From Halichoerus grypus (lineage: Eukaryota; Chordata; Mammalia; Carnivora; Phocidae): a stretch of DNA of 64,000 bases. This document shows, in pieces, positions 13,140 to 24,915 of the stretch; the first letter of the stretch is position 1; the number at the start of each line of letters is the position of its first letter. Where the stretch lies: contig NC_135714.1 of NCBI RefSeq assembly GCF_964656455.1, positions 57,933,850-57,997,849 on the forward strand. The letters run 5' to 3'. Made by a program: the position numbers and the translations under genes. Under the pieces are notes generated by a model. The model saw only the letters and a list, made by a program, of their open reading frames with translations. It was not told the origin of the DNA and searched no databases.

Positions 13140-14330
13140 AAAAATTATGAAACTATAAAGAGATCAAATAAAGTGCTTGATCAAACTCCTTTCTAACATC
13201 CAAGTGGCAAATATGGCTAAAAATACAACATCAAAGATTAAAAAGAAAAAGAATGCGTAAAATTGCATCTGTCAAGCACAAATCTTTACAAGACGATGTA
13301 GGAAAGAAATACAGTTTCTCCCAAGAAATTTAAAAATCTAATATGAAATGGATAATCTCCCAGAAAATATCAATTGAAATGTTAATGACATCAAATCCGA
13401 CACTATGTTAGAATACTAGATCATACTAAATATTCCAAACAGTTTAATATTAGGAAATTTATTATTACAATTCATTATATGAATAGATTGGAGGGGAGAA
13501 GAAATACTCATTCCAATAGATGTCAAAAATGCATTTGATAAAAGTTAGTATACATTTCTGATAAAACTTAATGAGCTAAGAGAAAGAGATATATTAAATA
13601 GAGGATATTTGCATTATACTTAAGAGTGACACAGCAGCACTCCCTAGATAATGATTGCCTCTATTACCACTTTTATTCAACATTTTGGGAGTGTTCAAAA
13701 CTGATGCAACAAGAGGAAAAACAAGAGCACTGAAAAGGCAGAGACAAAAGACAATCATCTGTTGGGAGTCAATATGAAAACTCACCAGAATAAACTCACA
13801 TAATATAAGAATTCAGTTTAGCAGCCATATACGCAAGATCAAAATATCAAAATCCATAGGTTCTTATACTCCAACAACAACAAATTACAAAGTGTAATGG
13901 AAGAAAAAATACCATGCATTACAGTAGTAAGAACTATAAAATAATCTGAAATAAACCCCCCAAAATGTGCAAAATCTATATGAAAACTCTAAAATTTTAT
14001 TAAAGACAGATGAAGGGCCTGAAGAAAATAGAGGCATGCCATGTTTCTGGATGGAAATGCTCAGTATTATACATCTATTTCTCCTCAAATTAATCCATAT
14101 TTCAATCTAATTCCAATTAAAATCTCAATGGGCATATTTTATGGCAGTTTACAAAAGCCATCTGACAAGTTAAATGCACAATATCTAAAACTCTTGACAG
14201 ATCAATGAGGGAGAACTGCCTTCTAAGACATCAAAGCATTCTAACATACTAGGTTGAGCCATATGAAATCACAGAGATTTGAGGACTCTCCATGTATAAA
14301 AAGAACAGTATCAAAAGGTCCAACCTAATA
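13140..14330 (+). mobile_element. Decayed L1 ORF2 region
   Basis: Order and wording follow L1 ORF2 from the reverse-transcriptase part onward: 'gatgtcaaaaatgcatttgataaaa' (13519-), 'ccacttttattcaacattttggg' (13669-), 'ttctggatggaaatgctcag' (14045-). Many stops and indels. Confidence 0.7.
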
Positions 14331-14699
14331 ACTAAAACTGATGTGGACATAGGAGAAAAAAAAACAGCTATTATTAATCTGGGAATGTTAAACACTCAAA
14401 TTTCCCTACTCCCACCACCCACAAATCCCTTTCTAAGTGTTAAGAAACAGAGGAGTCCACTAAAATATTTAATACTAATAAAGCTTGGTTAAAGGCCAAG
14501 AGGGCCTCCTATTTCTTACCCCAGTAGCAGTCACAGGCAGAAAACTGAAAGGGAGGGTGGAGAAGAGAAGAAGTGTAGGGAGGAAAAGTTTCTTTCAACA
14601 ACCCTGAACAGGAAAGGATACCTAAGCTGAAACCTAAAAGAGGAGAGACAAAGAACCAGGGGAAGAATATCCTAGAAAGAGAGTAAAAGACCCTAGGTG

Positions 14700-15040
14700 A
14701 GAAAGTCTCCATGCTCTAAGAACAGGCCAGTGGGACTAGAAGATAGTGAATAAACTAAAAAGGATATAAAATGAGGCTAGAATAAGAAGGATCAGCCATA
14801 CAAGGTCTTACAGGCCAACGCAGGAGTTTGGGTATTATTTTAAGAGCAATGAGAAGTCAAATAATGATTTACATTTCAGAAAGATTGGCCTAGTTGCTGC
14901 ATGAAGAATGAATTGAAGTGTGAGGAGACAAGAAAGAAAGCTAGGAGATCAAATTAGGAGACTACTATGAAGTCCAAGTAAGATAACAGCCTGGGCTAAT
15001 GTGATGGTAGCAAAGATGGAGAGAAGTGGGAAGTTTCAAG
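14700..15040. repeat. Old interspersed repeat, family not assigned
   Basis: Phrases such as 'acaaggtcttacaggccaa', 'agaaagattggcctagttgctgc' and 'ggagactactatgaagtcca' recur in mammalian genomes. A relative of this sequence appears at 37370-37760 and 56330-56640 in this window. Confidence 0.45.
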
Positions 15041-15573
15041 GTATACTTTGGAAGTCTTATGTCCAGTATCCTTCCCACTCTACCACCTCACCTTTCTGGC
15101 AACAGAAACACTTTCTGGGAAACTATCCCATGAGACTCAGGTGAAAATGACCTCTCCTAGTCTACCTCCTAGAGAGGCAGAAAGACATGACTTATACCTA
15201 GACAAAGCATCTTTTTCCTTTTCAATGGCTGGTTCAGGCATGGACACATGACCCAAGCTAGGCCAACAAGATTATTTCAGGAGTCAGGAGTAACTTTTTT
15301 TCCTTGGATTGCTAGCCATAAAAACAATGTAATCCTAGAATTATATTGGCGTAAGACATTAATTATCCTCCAATATCCATACTTCCCTTCTTTTAGTAAA
15401 ACACTTTTCCACAAGTTATATCTGGGTGTGATGGCCATTTAGCAAGAGCTGGGTCCTAGTAATGGACATACAACTAAGTTCTGGTCAGGAAGTGATGTTT
15501 GCAATTTCTTGGCCAATTCATTAAAAGGAAGCTATCTGTGGTTGCCTTTCTGTTTCTTATTTCTCATGTGCTG

Positions 15574-16563
15574 TGTATTAGTTTTTCTAGGGCTCTTATA
15601 AAATACCACAGACTGGGTGGCTTAAACAACAAAAACTTATTTTCTCGCAGTTTTTTAGGCTAGAAGTCCAAGATCAAGGTGTCAGAACGTTTGGTTTCTT
15701 TGGAGGTCTCCATCCTTTTCTTATAGATAGCTACCTTTTTGCTGTGTCCTCACATGACCTTTTTTGTGTGCATGTATTTCTGGTGTCTCTTTCTGTGTCC
15801 AAATTTCCTCTTCTTATAAAGACACCTGTCAGATTGGATTAGGGTCCACCCATATGACCTGATTTGACCTTATTCCCTTTTTTAAGGCATTACCTCTAAA
15901 CGCAGTCACATTCTGAAATACTGGGGGTTAGGGTTTATCAATTTTATTTTTTGTATCATAAGTGTACTCTTTAATCCCCATTTCCTATTTCACCTATCCC
16001 CCCCACCTACCTCCCCTCTGGTAACCATTAGTTTGTTCTCTATCGTTAAGAGTCTGTTTTTTGGCCTGTCACTCTCTCTCCCTTTTTTCCTTTACTTGTT
16101 TTGTTTCTTAAATTCCACATATAAGTGAGATCATAGGGTATTTGTCTTTCTCTGAATGATTTATTTCGCTTAGATTCTCTCTAGCTCTATCCATGTCATT
16201 GCAGATGTCAAGATTTCATTCTTACTTATGGCTGAATAATATTCCAGTGGGGTGTGTGTGTGTGTATCATATCTTCTTTATCCGTTCATCTTGGGACACT
16301 TGGGCTACTTCCACAGTTTGGCTATTGTAAATAATACTGCAATAAACATAGGGGTGCATGTATCCCTTTGGATTAGTGTTTTTGTATTTTTGGGGTATAT
16401 ATCCAGTAGTACAATTACTGGATCGTAGGGTAGCTCTATTTTTAATTTTTTGAGGAAACTCCATACTATTTTCCACGGTATGCATACCCAGTTTGCATTC
16501 CCACCAACAATGTGGGTTAGGGTTTCAACATGAATTTTGGAGGGACACAACTCAGCCCATAAC
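15574..16563 (-). mobile_element. MLT1-like MaLR LTR split by an L1
   Basis: The plus strand begins TGTATTAGTTTTTCTAGGGC, contains 'ataccacagactgggtggct', and ends 'cacaactcagcccataac', the reverse complement of a MaLR LTR. The L1 at 15937-16513 interrupts it. Non-coding and old. Confidence 0.75.
15937..16513 (-). mobile_element. 5'-truncated L1 inside the LTR
   Basis: A 577-bp L1 3' piece. The minus strand encodes a decayed ORF2 C-terminus (KIELPYDPVI, KNTKTLIQRDTCTPMFIA) followed by 3' UTR. Perfect 12-bp duplication GGGTTAGGGTTT at 15925-15936 and 16514-16525, so both ends of the insertion are known. Confidence 0.9.
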
Positions 16564-16674
16564 CAAACTGGACTGTGGATGTGATGCTAGTGAGCCAAAT
16601 TAGACTTTGTAGATGAAGTCAACACCCTAAGGCAAAGCTGTGCAATAAAACTTTCTGTGATGATGTATATGTTC

Positions 16675-16845
16675 TATTATCTGGCACTCTCCAAGATGGT
16701 AGCCACTAGCCACATGTGACTATTTAAATTAATTAAAACTAAATAAAACTAAAAATCTAGATCCTGTTGTACTAGGCATATTTCAAGCACTGAGTAGCCA
16801 CATGTGGTACACAGCCACCATACTCGACGGCACAGGTTAAGGGAT
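16675..16845. mobile_element. Palindromic DNA-element-like fragment
   Basis: AGCCACATGTG at 16788-16806 faces its inverted counterpart CACATGTGAC near 16712-16722, with AT-rich sequence between. This resembles a non-autonomous hAT-type element. Family uncertain. Confidence 0.4.
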
Positions 16846-17446
16846 GGTGTAACAAAACAGGAGAACTTGGACTTAGGCGTGACCTGAAGGACTACCCCCA
16901 GAGTATCACATAATCTATCCTGCTTCAACCACATGTGTTTTGGAGTCATTTTGTTCCAACAACCCATCTTCTATTTTAACCAATACAGTAAATTAGAAGT
17001 AGAGTGCTGCCATAACAAATTCCTAAAAACTCTGGTAAGGCTCAGAGGACAGATAGCAAGGAAACATGTCAGGCTGGAAAACTAACCACCTCTGTTATGC
17101 AGTACCAAACCATTTAGTAAAACTCTTGCCTGCCATAATGGAGAGGGCACATTACATGACTAACAAGTGTGTATAGCTCTAATAAAAGCAGTTAGAAAAA
17201 CTCAGAATATTGGTGGGTATTGGCTGTTTAAAGAACTGGCAAAAAGATCAGCTCAACCAAGTGTAAGGCAGTTTGTGAACAGAGATAGACATAAATACAG
17301 AGCCACTGAGAGAAGCTCTCTCAGTAGCAAACCCGACCCTGAGTCCAGTAAATCGAGGCCTCTCAGGTTAGGAAAGGCAGGACTTTTGTGCTCCAAATAT
17401 ACCAAGAGAACTTTGTAGCAAAGAACATGTGAAGAGGGTCCCTTTG

Positions 17447-18195
17447 TGATGGGTTTTGATGTGTCAACTTGGTTAGGCTAAACTAAGAGGAAGGGAAGGC
17501 AAGCAGCCATTTTGTAAATACTTTCTCTCAGGTATTCAAACACTAATCTAGGTGCTGCTGTGCAGGGATCTGTAGATGTAATTAAAGTCCCTAATCAGGG
17601 GGCACCTGAGTGGCTCAAGATGGTTAAGCGTCTGCCTTCAGCTCAGGATCCCAGGGTCCTGGGATCCAGCTCCACATCCGGCTCCCAGGTCAGGGGGGAG
17701 TCTGCTTCTCCCTCTGCCTCTCCCCCTACCTGTGTTCTGTCTCTCTCTCTCTCTCAAATAAATAAATAAAATCTTAAAAAAAAAAAAAAAGAAAAGAATT
17801 TATTTTAAAAAAAAAGTCCCTAATCAGGTGACTTTTAAACTAGGGTGATGATCCTCAGTGAGCCTGACCTAGTAGGTGAGGTCTTAAAAGAGATTGGGCT
17901 CTTCCTGGCAAATGAGACTCCAAATAGCAGCTGAGTCTGTAATTGTTCTTCCTTCCCTGGATCCTCCTCTCCTAACTTCCTAGGGAGAACAGCATCAGCA
18001 TATGCCCACGGGTTCTAGCCTGCCTGAGATCTTCCCTTCCCAAATGCCTACCTTACAAATTTCAGACTTACTTAGCCAGCTCCCAGAATTGTAATCCAAT
18101 TCCCTGTAATAAATCTCTTAATACCTACCTCCCTCTCTCTCTCATATATAAATCTCCTATTTGTTCTACTTCTCTGGTTAAACTCTGACTGATAG
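17447..18195 (+). mobile_element. MLT2-like ERVL solo LTR
   Basis: Begins TGATGGGTTTTGATGTGTCA, ends near 'ctctggttaaactctgactgatag', and has a polyadenylation-like AATAAA at about 18108. Interrupted by a Can-SINE. No internal retroviral sequence next to it. Confidence 0.7.
17600..17812 (+). mobile_element. Can-SINE inside the MLT2-like LTR
   Basis: Full copy with long A-rich tail. Perfect 16-bp duplication AAAGTCCCTAATCAGG at 17584-17599 and 17813-17828. Confidence 0.95.
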
Positions 18196-19835
18196 ACTAT
18201 TCAAGCCTATTATTTCAGATGCCCTCAAGGTAGCCCAGTAACATAAGGAAAGAGGAACAGGCCTAGCACAGAGACTAGTACAGGAATGAGTAGATTTCAC
18301 AAGTTACGACTAAAAGAGATCTTCTGCTGAAGATAATGTCATATGGTACTGACTTAAAGAAAACAGAATAGAAGTCTATTAAGTTTTTAAAAGAGTTTTA
18401 CCACCGAACTACATTACTGGCCTATAAAAACCTATGAATGAACCTTAAATAACCCTGCAGCTCCTTAATCTATACCAACTAGCAGGGAGCTATAAAAGTT
18501 GTGCAATTTCTAGGGCAGTCATATTCTTGAATGCCTACTACTTCAGATGTAGCAAAGGAAAATAACAAACAAGGAAGAATCACCTAAGAACAAAACCAAG
18601 GACACACACAATAGTCAAAAGGGCATTCCTCCCACAGAGCAAAATCAAAGTTTAACCAAGGGATTTATATAGTTGCCAAAGCAGAGTCTTCTGATCAGGA
18701 TTTCAGCCATTAATGTCCATTAATATGGACCAACAACTGCTCTCTACTTCTATTCTTTCCTTCTCCAAAGAAGCATCATTATGATTATCCTATTCCTATT
18801 CACCCCTGTGCAATGGGTTGGGCAAAAGGAGAGACACATTATTTATTGTTTTATAGATTACTGGCTGAATTAAGAGAAAAAGAAGTATGTAAATATCTGT
18901 TGTGTTGAGCTATGCCTAGTAACTGGATGGAACTTTGGAGTGATACTCTTGAGAAAGGAAGAAAAGTATGTTAGAAGAAAGGTCTGTACAAATGTTGGGT
19001 GACCAAAAGGTTCATACCAGTACTCAAGAAGAAAGGTTTAAATCGGAAATACACACTTGATAGTCACTAGCATATATATAAATACACAAGACTAGATAAG
19101 ATCACCTAAGAAGTGAGACTACATACAAGACCAAAAAGGGCCCAGGACTGAGCAATGAGGTACTAAATAATCAAAGAATGTACAGTGAGGAGAGTAGGAG
19201 GAAGCAAGAAGACCAAAAAAAGCAGCTAGTAATGTAGAAACAGAAGAGGGTGGTATTACATAAGCAAGAGAATAGCATTGTTTAAGAGGCAAAAATTGGT
19301 CAACAAGGTCAAATACTACTAAAAAGAGTAAATAAGAAATGGACACAACAATTAAATATTATATCCAAAAAGATATCTGTGTATCTTTCAAAAACAAAGC
19401 ACAGCAGTATCAAAAGAAAATTTCTAAGAATATTTTCTTAAAATATTGGGGTGAAGGTCTCCAGAAAGCAAAAAAGAGTAAGTCATTTTACTACACAAAA
19501 ATAAAAATGTTTCTATATTGTGAAAATACTATAAACAGAGAAGAACAAATAATACTGTGAAGGATTATTATGCATAAATATAAATAGCACCAACAATCAC
19601 TAAGAAAAAGACAATTCTAATAGAATAATAAGTAAAGGATATAACAGGAAATTTTCCAAAAGAAATCCAAATGAAAAATAAAAATTAAAGTTTACTCAAT
19701 GTCAATAGTACTCAGGAAAACGAAAACAAAAACAAAACACGATTTTTTGTTTAACACATTTTAAAAACTAAGATTGCTCATTTCTAGTAATATTCTTAAT
19801 ACCCTGTTGATAGAAGTAAAACTTGGGAATATTTA
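18196..19835. other. Intronic sequence, nothing recognised
   Basis: No gene, RNA or assignable repeat seen. Short open frames here have no recognisable family. Confidence 0.4.
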
Positions 19836-19839
19836 TTAA

Positions 19840-20275
19840 ATTTAACATGTCCATAACCTCCGACCCAGCAATTCTTTCCAGGAATCCATTCCAAAGAAAT
19901 ATTTTTATACCCAAAAATAACTGTAAAAGGACGTTCATGAAGTGAACATGCAATGTACTGAAACAGCAATGTACTGAAAACAATCAAAATGTCTACCAAC
20001 ATAGGGGCGCCTGGGTGGCTCAACTGGTTAAGCATCCAACTCTTGGTTTTGGCTCAGGTCATGATCTCACTCAGGGTTGTGAGATCAAGCCCCACATCGG
20101 GCTCCAAGTCTGCTTGAGATTCCCTCTCTCCCTCTCCCTTTGCCCCTCCCCCTGCAAGTGCGCACACTCTCTCTCTCTCTAAAATCAATCAATCTTTCAG
20201 AAAATGTCTACCAGTATAAAAGAGCAAATAAATTATGAACATTCATACTATGGAACATTCGTAAGTAAATAAGAA
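19840..20275 (+). mobile_element. Old L1 3' fragment split by a SINE
   Basis: 'gacccagcaattctttccaggaatc' and 'caatcaaaatgtctacca...', then after the SINE 'gagcaaataaattatgaacattcatactatgg', match the C-terminal/3' part of L1M elements. Confidence 0.65.
20004..20200 (+). mobile_element. Can-SINE
   Basis: Full copy. Duplication AAAATGTCTACCAACATA (19986-20003) and AAAATGTCTACCAGTATA (20201-20218), two mismatches. Confidence 0.9.
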
Positions 20276-21278
20276 CAATGAGGCAAAATCTAATGCACTC
20301 TGTCAGACACACATACCCCTTCTCTACCCCATACTCATTCATTCACTCCCACCAAGAAAGAAACTAGAATGTTTGATATATACCAAGCTGTTAGCAGCAT
20401 TTACTTTGAGAAAGAATAAGATAAAAACCTTTATGTATAAGATTTTTTTTAAAGTATGAATGCATTCCTTAGTTTTTATAGTTAAATAAGTATGTAACCA
20501 TTACCTGAAGACTTAGCTCTTCAACTGATGTATCAATAAATCTTTTAGCAAGCAATAAAACTTTTAGCAGACAAAATGTGTAAGTGATAGCTTTGTTCTC
20601 TGTGACCGATAATTTGATTAACATACACCAAGGGGAAAAAAAGAAAAAATTTTCAAATAAGGATTAATTCTGGAGGGTAAAATTATAGGCAATTTTTGTA
20701 TTCTTCTTTAGATCTTTTTGATTTTGTCAAATTTTCTACAAATATGTATACATTTAATTAATAATGTTTAACTATAGAAATACTATATTTAAAATCTAAT
20801 TTGGAAGATATTTAACATTATACTTTATACTACTATAACTCAATTTCTCATATTTTAACATATTTGTACCTACATTAACCACAAGTATACCTTTATAACC
20901 CCTATTCTCACTACAAAATCTTCACGGTAAAATTAGAACGGATGTCTTTGGTGTCATTTAATTGTTAAGGATATTCTAGAAAAATAGCACATACAGACAT
21001 CACCTTTAAAAAAAAATCAGAACATGATACCACAAATTAGTGAGTATTACAAGAGGCACTCATAAAAGATGTAAAGTCTACCCAACTTATATTCAAAAAC
21101 AGAAATAAAACAATCCCTATAATGAGACCAATTCTAAAGGAACAGTTACACTGAAAACTAACACAGATTCCCAAATAAATTAATTATACAGGACTAAAAC
21201 CATCTTCACAGTTTTAAATTATTATTAATTTTATCTCAACATGACTTAAATTTTATGGAACTAGGAATAATGTTTCAG

Positions 21279-21463
21279 GTGTTTTTTTTTTTTTAGATTT
21301 TATTTATTTAACAGAGAGAGATAGAGAGAGAGAGGGAACACAAGCAGGGGGAGTGGGAGAGGGAGAAGCAGGCTTCCCACAGAGCAGGGAGCCTGATGCA
21401 GGGCTCGAGGTCATGACCTGAGCCGAAGGCAGACGCTTAACCACTGAGCCACCTAGGCACCCC
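21279..21463 (-). mobile_element. Can-SINE
   Basis: Reverse-oriented copy, T-rich start, slightly shortened in the head. Duplication AATGTTTCAG at 21269-21278 and 21464-21473. Confidence 0.95.
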
Positions 21464-21473
21464 AATGTTTCAG

Positions 21474-24400
21474 TTTCTTCAAATTCCTCATAATCCCTGA
21501 TTTTGCTAGGTCTCAATAATGCCTTTTAAATTTATTTAGCAAAGTATAAATAGTGATATTTTCTAAAAACCATAAAAAAAACCATTCCATCACTCTAATT
21601 TTTCATGTATGTAAATTTAAGTTTTACTAACCTACAAGGTAAATAAAATCATTTAACTCAACATATACAGCTATTATTTTAAATATAGCTAACTTTTTAA
21701 CAATTCACTGAGAGGGAAATGGTTGAGATTACTATATACTGAAAGCAGCCACACATAGGAGAGACTCAATAAATGTTTGTCATGTAAAAAAATTAACTCC
21801 TACACCACATCTTGAACTAGTAAGAACTGTACTAGAGCCTTTATAACAGGACTATTTCTGTTATTAAATTCAAATAAAAAATAAGAGGGAAACCGCATGG
21901 AGAAAGTAAGAGACAATAATGAGGTCAAAGACTGAACTGGAAATAAAGCTGGTATAACACAAAGAAGAATTCCTTTTCTTCTCAGGTCTCGAATTTAGGG
22001 TGATAGGAAAGAGTGAAAGGAAAATAGAACTATATGTTAATGTTTATTTATTCGAAATTCAAAACTGATGAAACTAGTTTTTCTACAGATCTGAGATATT
22101 TCTCAAAGGTTCTTTAATTAAAAGACGATTCAAGAGGAAAAACCCAGACCACAAATTAATTTTAGGACAGGTTATTTCTTCATTTTTTTTTTTTTCTTTT
22201 CTGTTCCTTTCTTTTTGGGGAGTATGGGAGGATTGAAAAAAAAAAGATTAAATGAAACTCAATGATAGCTCAGGAGGGGAATATGTCCGGCTGGAGATGC
22301 AAACATACAGACTAGTTTCATAAATCTGTCATGTCTAGTGTGTACTTCCAAATAATCTCAAGAAATAAGAAATAAGGAATTTACTTATTTTCAAATTTGA
22401 AATAACATTATCTAACACACCTCACATTTTTCTCCATGACTCAAGTTTGAGTAACTGATTAATCTGAACATTAAATAACAAGCAGTAAGAATATAATTAA
22501 GTATAATCTGCAGTTTTCCTTTATCATGGATTCCATCCCTAACCATCCAATCATTTTTTAACTATCCCACTCTAGAACTTGTTTAGTTTTAATCATCATT
22601 TTCATGGTACAGCAGGCAGAAATATATATAATCTATTTTGTACAGATGTATCAAAGAATTATTTAAGAGTTATGATTCTCCAATACCTCATTTCATCTTG
22701 TTCAACACCATACTGAAAAAATATGCTTTGTTTCAGATCATTTGCCCAAAAAAAGCACATTTTTTACCCATGACTCATAAAAACCTATTTAACATTTTTA
22801 ACCTATTCTCAACAATCTTATTTCATTAAACACAACTCAGTCTGACCTATCTGTACACCTTGAGAAGGATTTCATCATATTGTCAAAATTGTTTATAAAC
22901 ATACTAAATAATATTGGGTGCAAACGGAATTCCTAAAGTACTATGAAGTTTACATTTTTTGGTAACTGACCCTCTTTTATGTCTAGTCTCACCCAGAAGT
23001 AAACCTAAGTCAACTCTTTTAAAAGATCAAGGTAATGTTTATGAGTTTTATAAAATAACAGAAGGCAATCTGCATTGTGCTTTCAATCAGGTCTATATTA
23101 TAATGTCGAGTTTCAAAGCATTTTTGGGAAAAATAAAATCCAACATGTCTCTTTTCAATAATTAAAACCTAAATTATAAATCATGATAAAATGATACCTA
23201 TTTCGTTCCACAATTCCACTTCCCCTCATGACTGGAAAAGATATTTTTAAAGACAAAAATATATACACATTAAGAAGTTAAACACCATACGTGAGGAAGG
23301 GTGTTTTGATTCTGTGTGGCAAGTGGATAGGCATAACTACCAGACTGGTAAGGTTCCAGGGACCAGAAGGGTATTCATATTTACCCTTCACCTTCAATTT
23401 CCTAATGATTTTTTTCCAAAAGGTGAAAGTTGAAGGAAGTTAGTCAGATTGAGCATAGATTACCATGGATGTTGGTGCCCCCTATTGGTCCTAACAAAAA
23501 CATAAACGGTATCAACAGGCACTACTTCACATACTACTATGAAGTGAAATTTTTTTCATCTATGGTCAAGTATGTAAAAATTATATGGAAATTCATTACA
23601 TATACATTTCCTAACCCACTAAATCATCTTTATAATAATGCAGAGTAAACCACTGCCATAAATGCAAATATGCTGCCTCAAAGACCTAAAAACTGAACTT
23701 CTAGTCAACCAGACTTCTAGTCAACCAGATGGTATAACTGGACACCAGTAGAAGCAGTCTAGTAAATAGTCTCGAAACTTTCAGGGAATTAAAATGTATT
23801 CCTCTGATGATTCCAAATATTTCCAGAGTAAGTGGTTAAAGAAGAAATATTTTTTCATTTATTACTTATTTATTTTTACTTCAGAGATCTGACTTCATGA
23901 AAGCCTAGCAGAGGTTAAGACACTAGGACTTATATAACATATATGGTACAGTGCAGGAGGAGATATAAAGATGTGTAAGGCAAGGTTTCATCTTCATCTT
24001 CATCACATCTTCAGATATGATAGTCCATAGCAGACTAGATGAAAGCGGCTTCACTAATTAAACAGTTAAAAGGCAAAATATGAGGATTTAAGACAAGAGT
24101 AAGCATAGAGCTAGTTTATCAGAAAGAACAAGTTAAGTCTTAGACTTCACAACACACATAGACTTTCTGTGTTACTACATTACCTTGGTTACAAGTAGTT
24201 TCCCAATTCTAAACAATGCACATAAATGCCTGCCTGATTCCCCACTACTACTGCAGTGAGAATATTTCAAAATAACAAGGTGGGAGGGAGGAAGGAGGCA
24301 GTCACAGATCTCTCTGAGAATCTTATAAAAAGTTCTGCACACACACTATGGGGGTAGGGGAGAAAGAATAAAACACTTTATAAGCACCTTCAACAAAATC

Positions 24401-24660
24401 TTGGGTTTAATTTCAGGTATTCACAGCCTATCTAGATCCCAAGTTAACAACTCAAGTATATTTGTATACTTCTGAAACTCACCCATTTTATTTAGGATCT
24501 ATGTTTAACCATTTACTCTCACTATCGTACCTCCCAAAACCTGTATTTAATCATTGCTGCACTTTTAAATCAATGTGTCTTAAAATAGTTTTGCTCACCA
24601 TTACTTACCCAGTACAACAAAATGCCCAGCATATAGTAGGAACTCTAAACATGTATTGAA
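21474..24660. other. Intronic sequence, nothing recognised
   Basis: AT-rich. A perfect short local duplication, 'acttctagtcaaccaga' at about 23696-23728, is the only structure noted. Confidence 0.4.
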
Positions 24661-24774
24661 TAGCGAAACAAATATGAGAACACCTACTTCATAGGGATAT
24701 GGTGAAAATAAAATGAGAATACATGATACCTGTATTATCTTATTTAAATAATTCTCATACCAATGATATACAAC

Positions 24775-24915
24775 AGAATCTACATTATCACCATTTACAT
24801 AAGAGGAGACTGAGGTGCAGAGAGGTTAAATAACTTGTCCAAGATCACAAAGCTAGTAAGTGATGGATCATATCTGACTCTAAGCTCTAGTCCATGCTCT
24901 TAACCATTATGTTAG
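24775..24915 (-). mobile_element. MIR
   Basis: 'gaggagactgaggtgcagagaggttaaataacttgtcc' is the reverse complement of the MIR core. A plus-strand MIR-like tail ('ttcatagggatatggtgaaaataaaatga') lies just before it at about 24690-24730. Confidence 0.8.

Noticed and set aside
15925..16525. Possible interstitial telomeric repeat (GGGTTAGGGTTT twice)
   Set aside because: The 12-mer is an L1 target-site duplication of normal LTR sequence, not a telomere-derived array.
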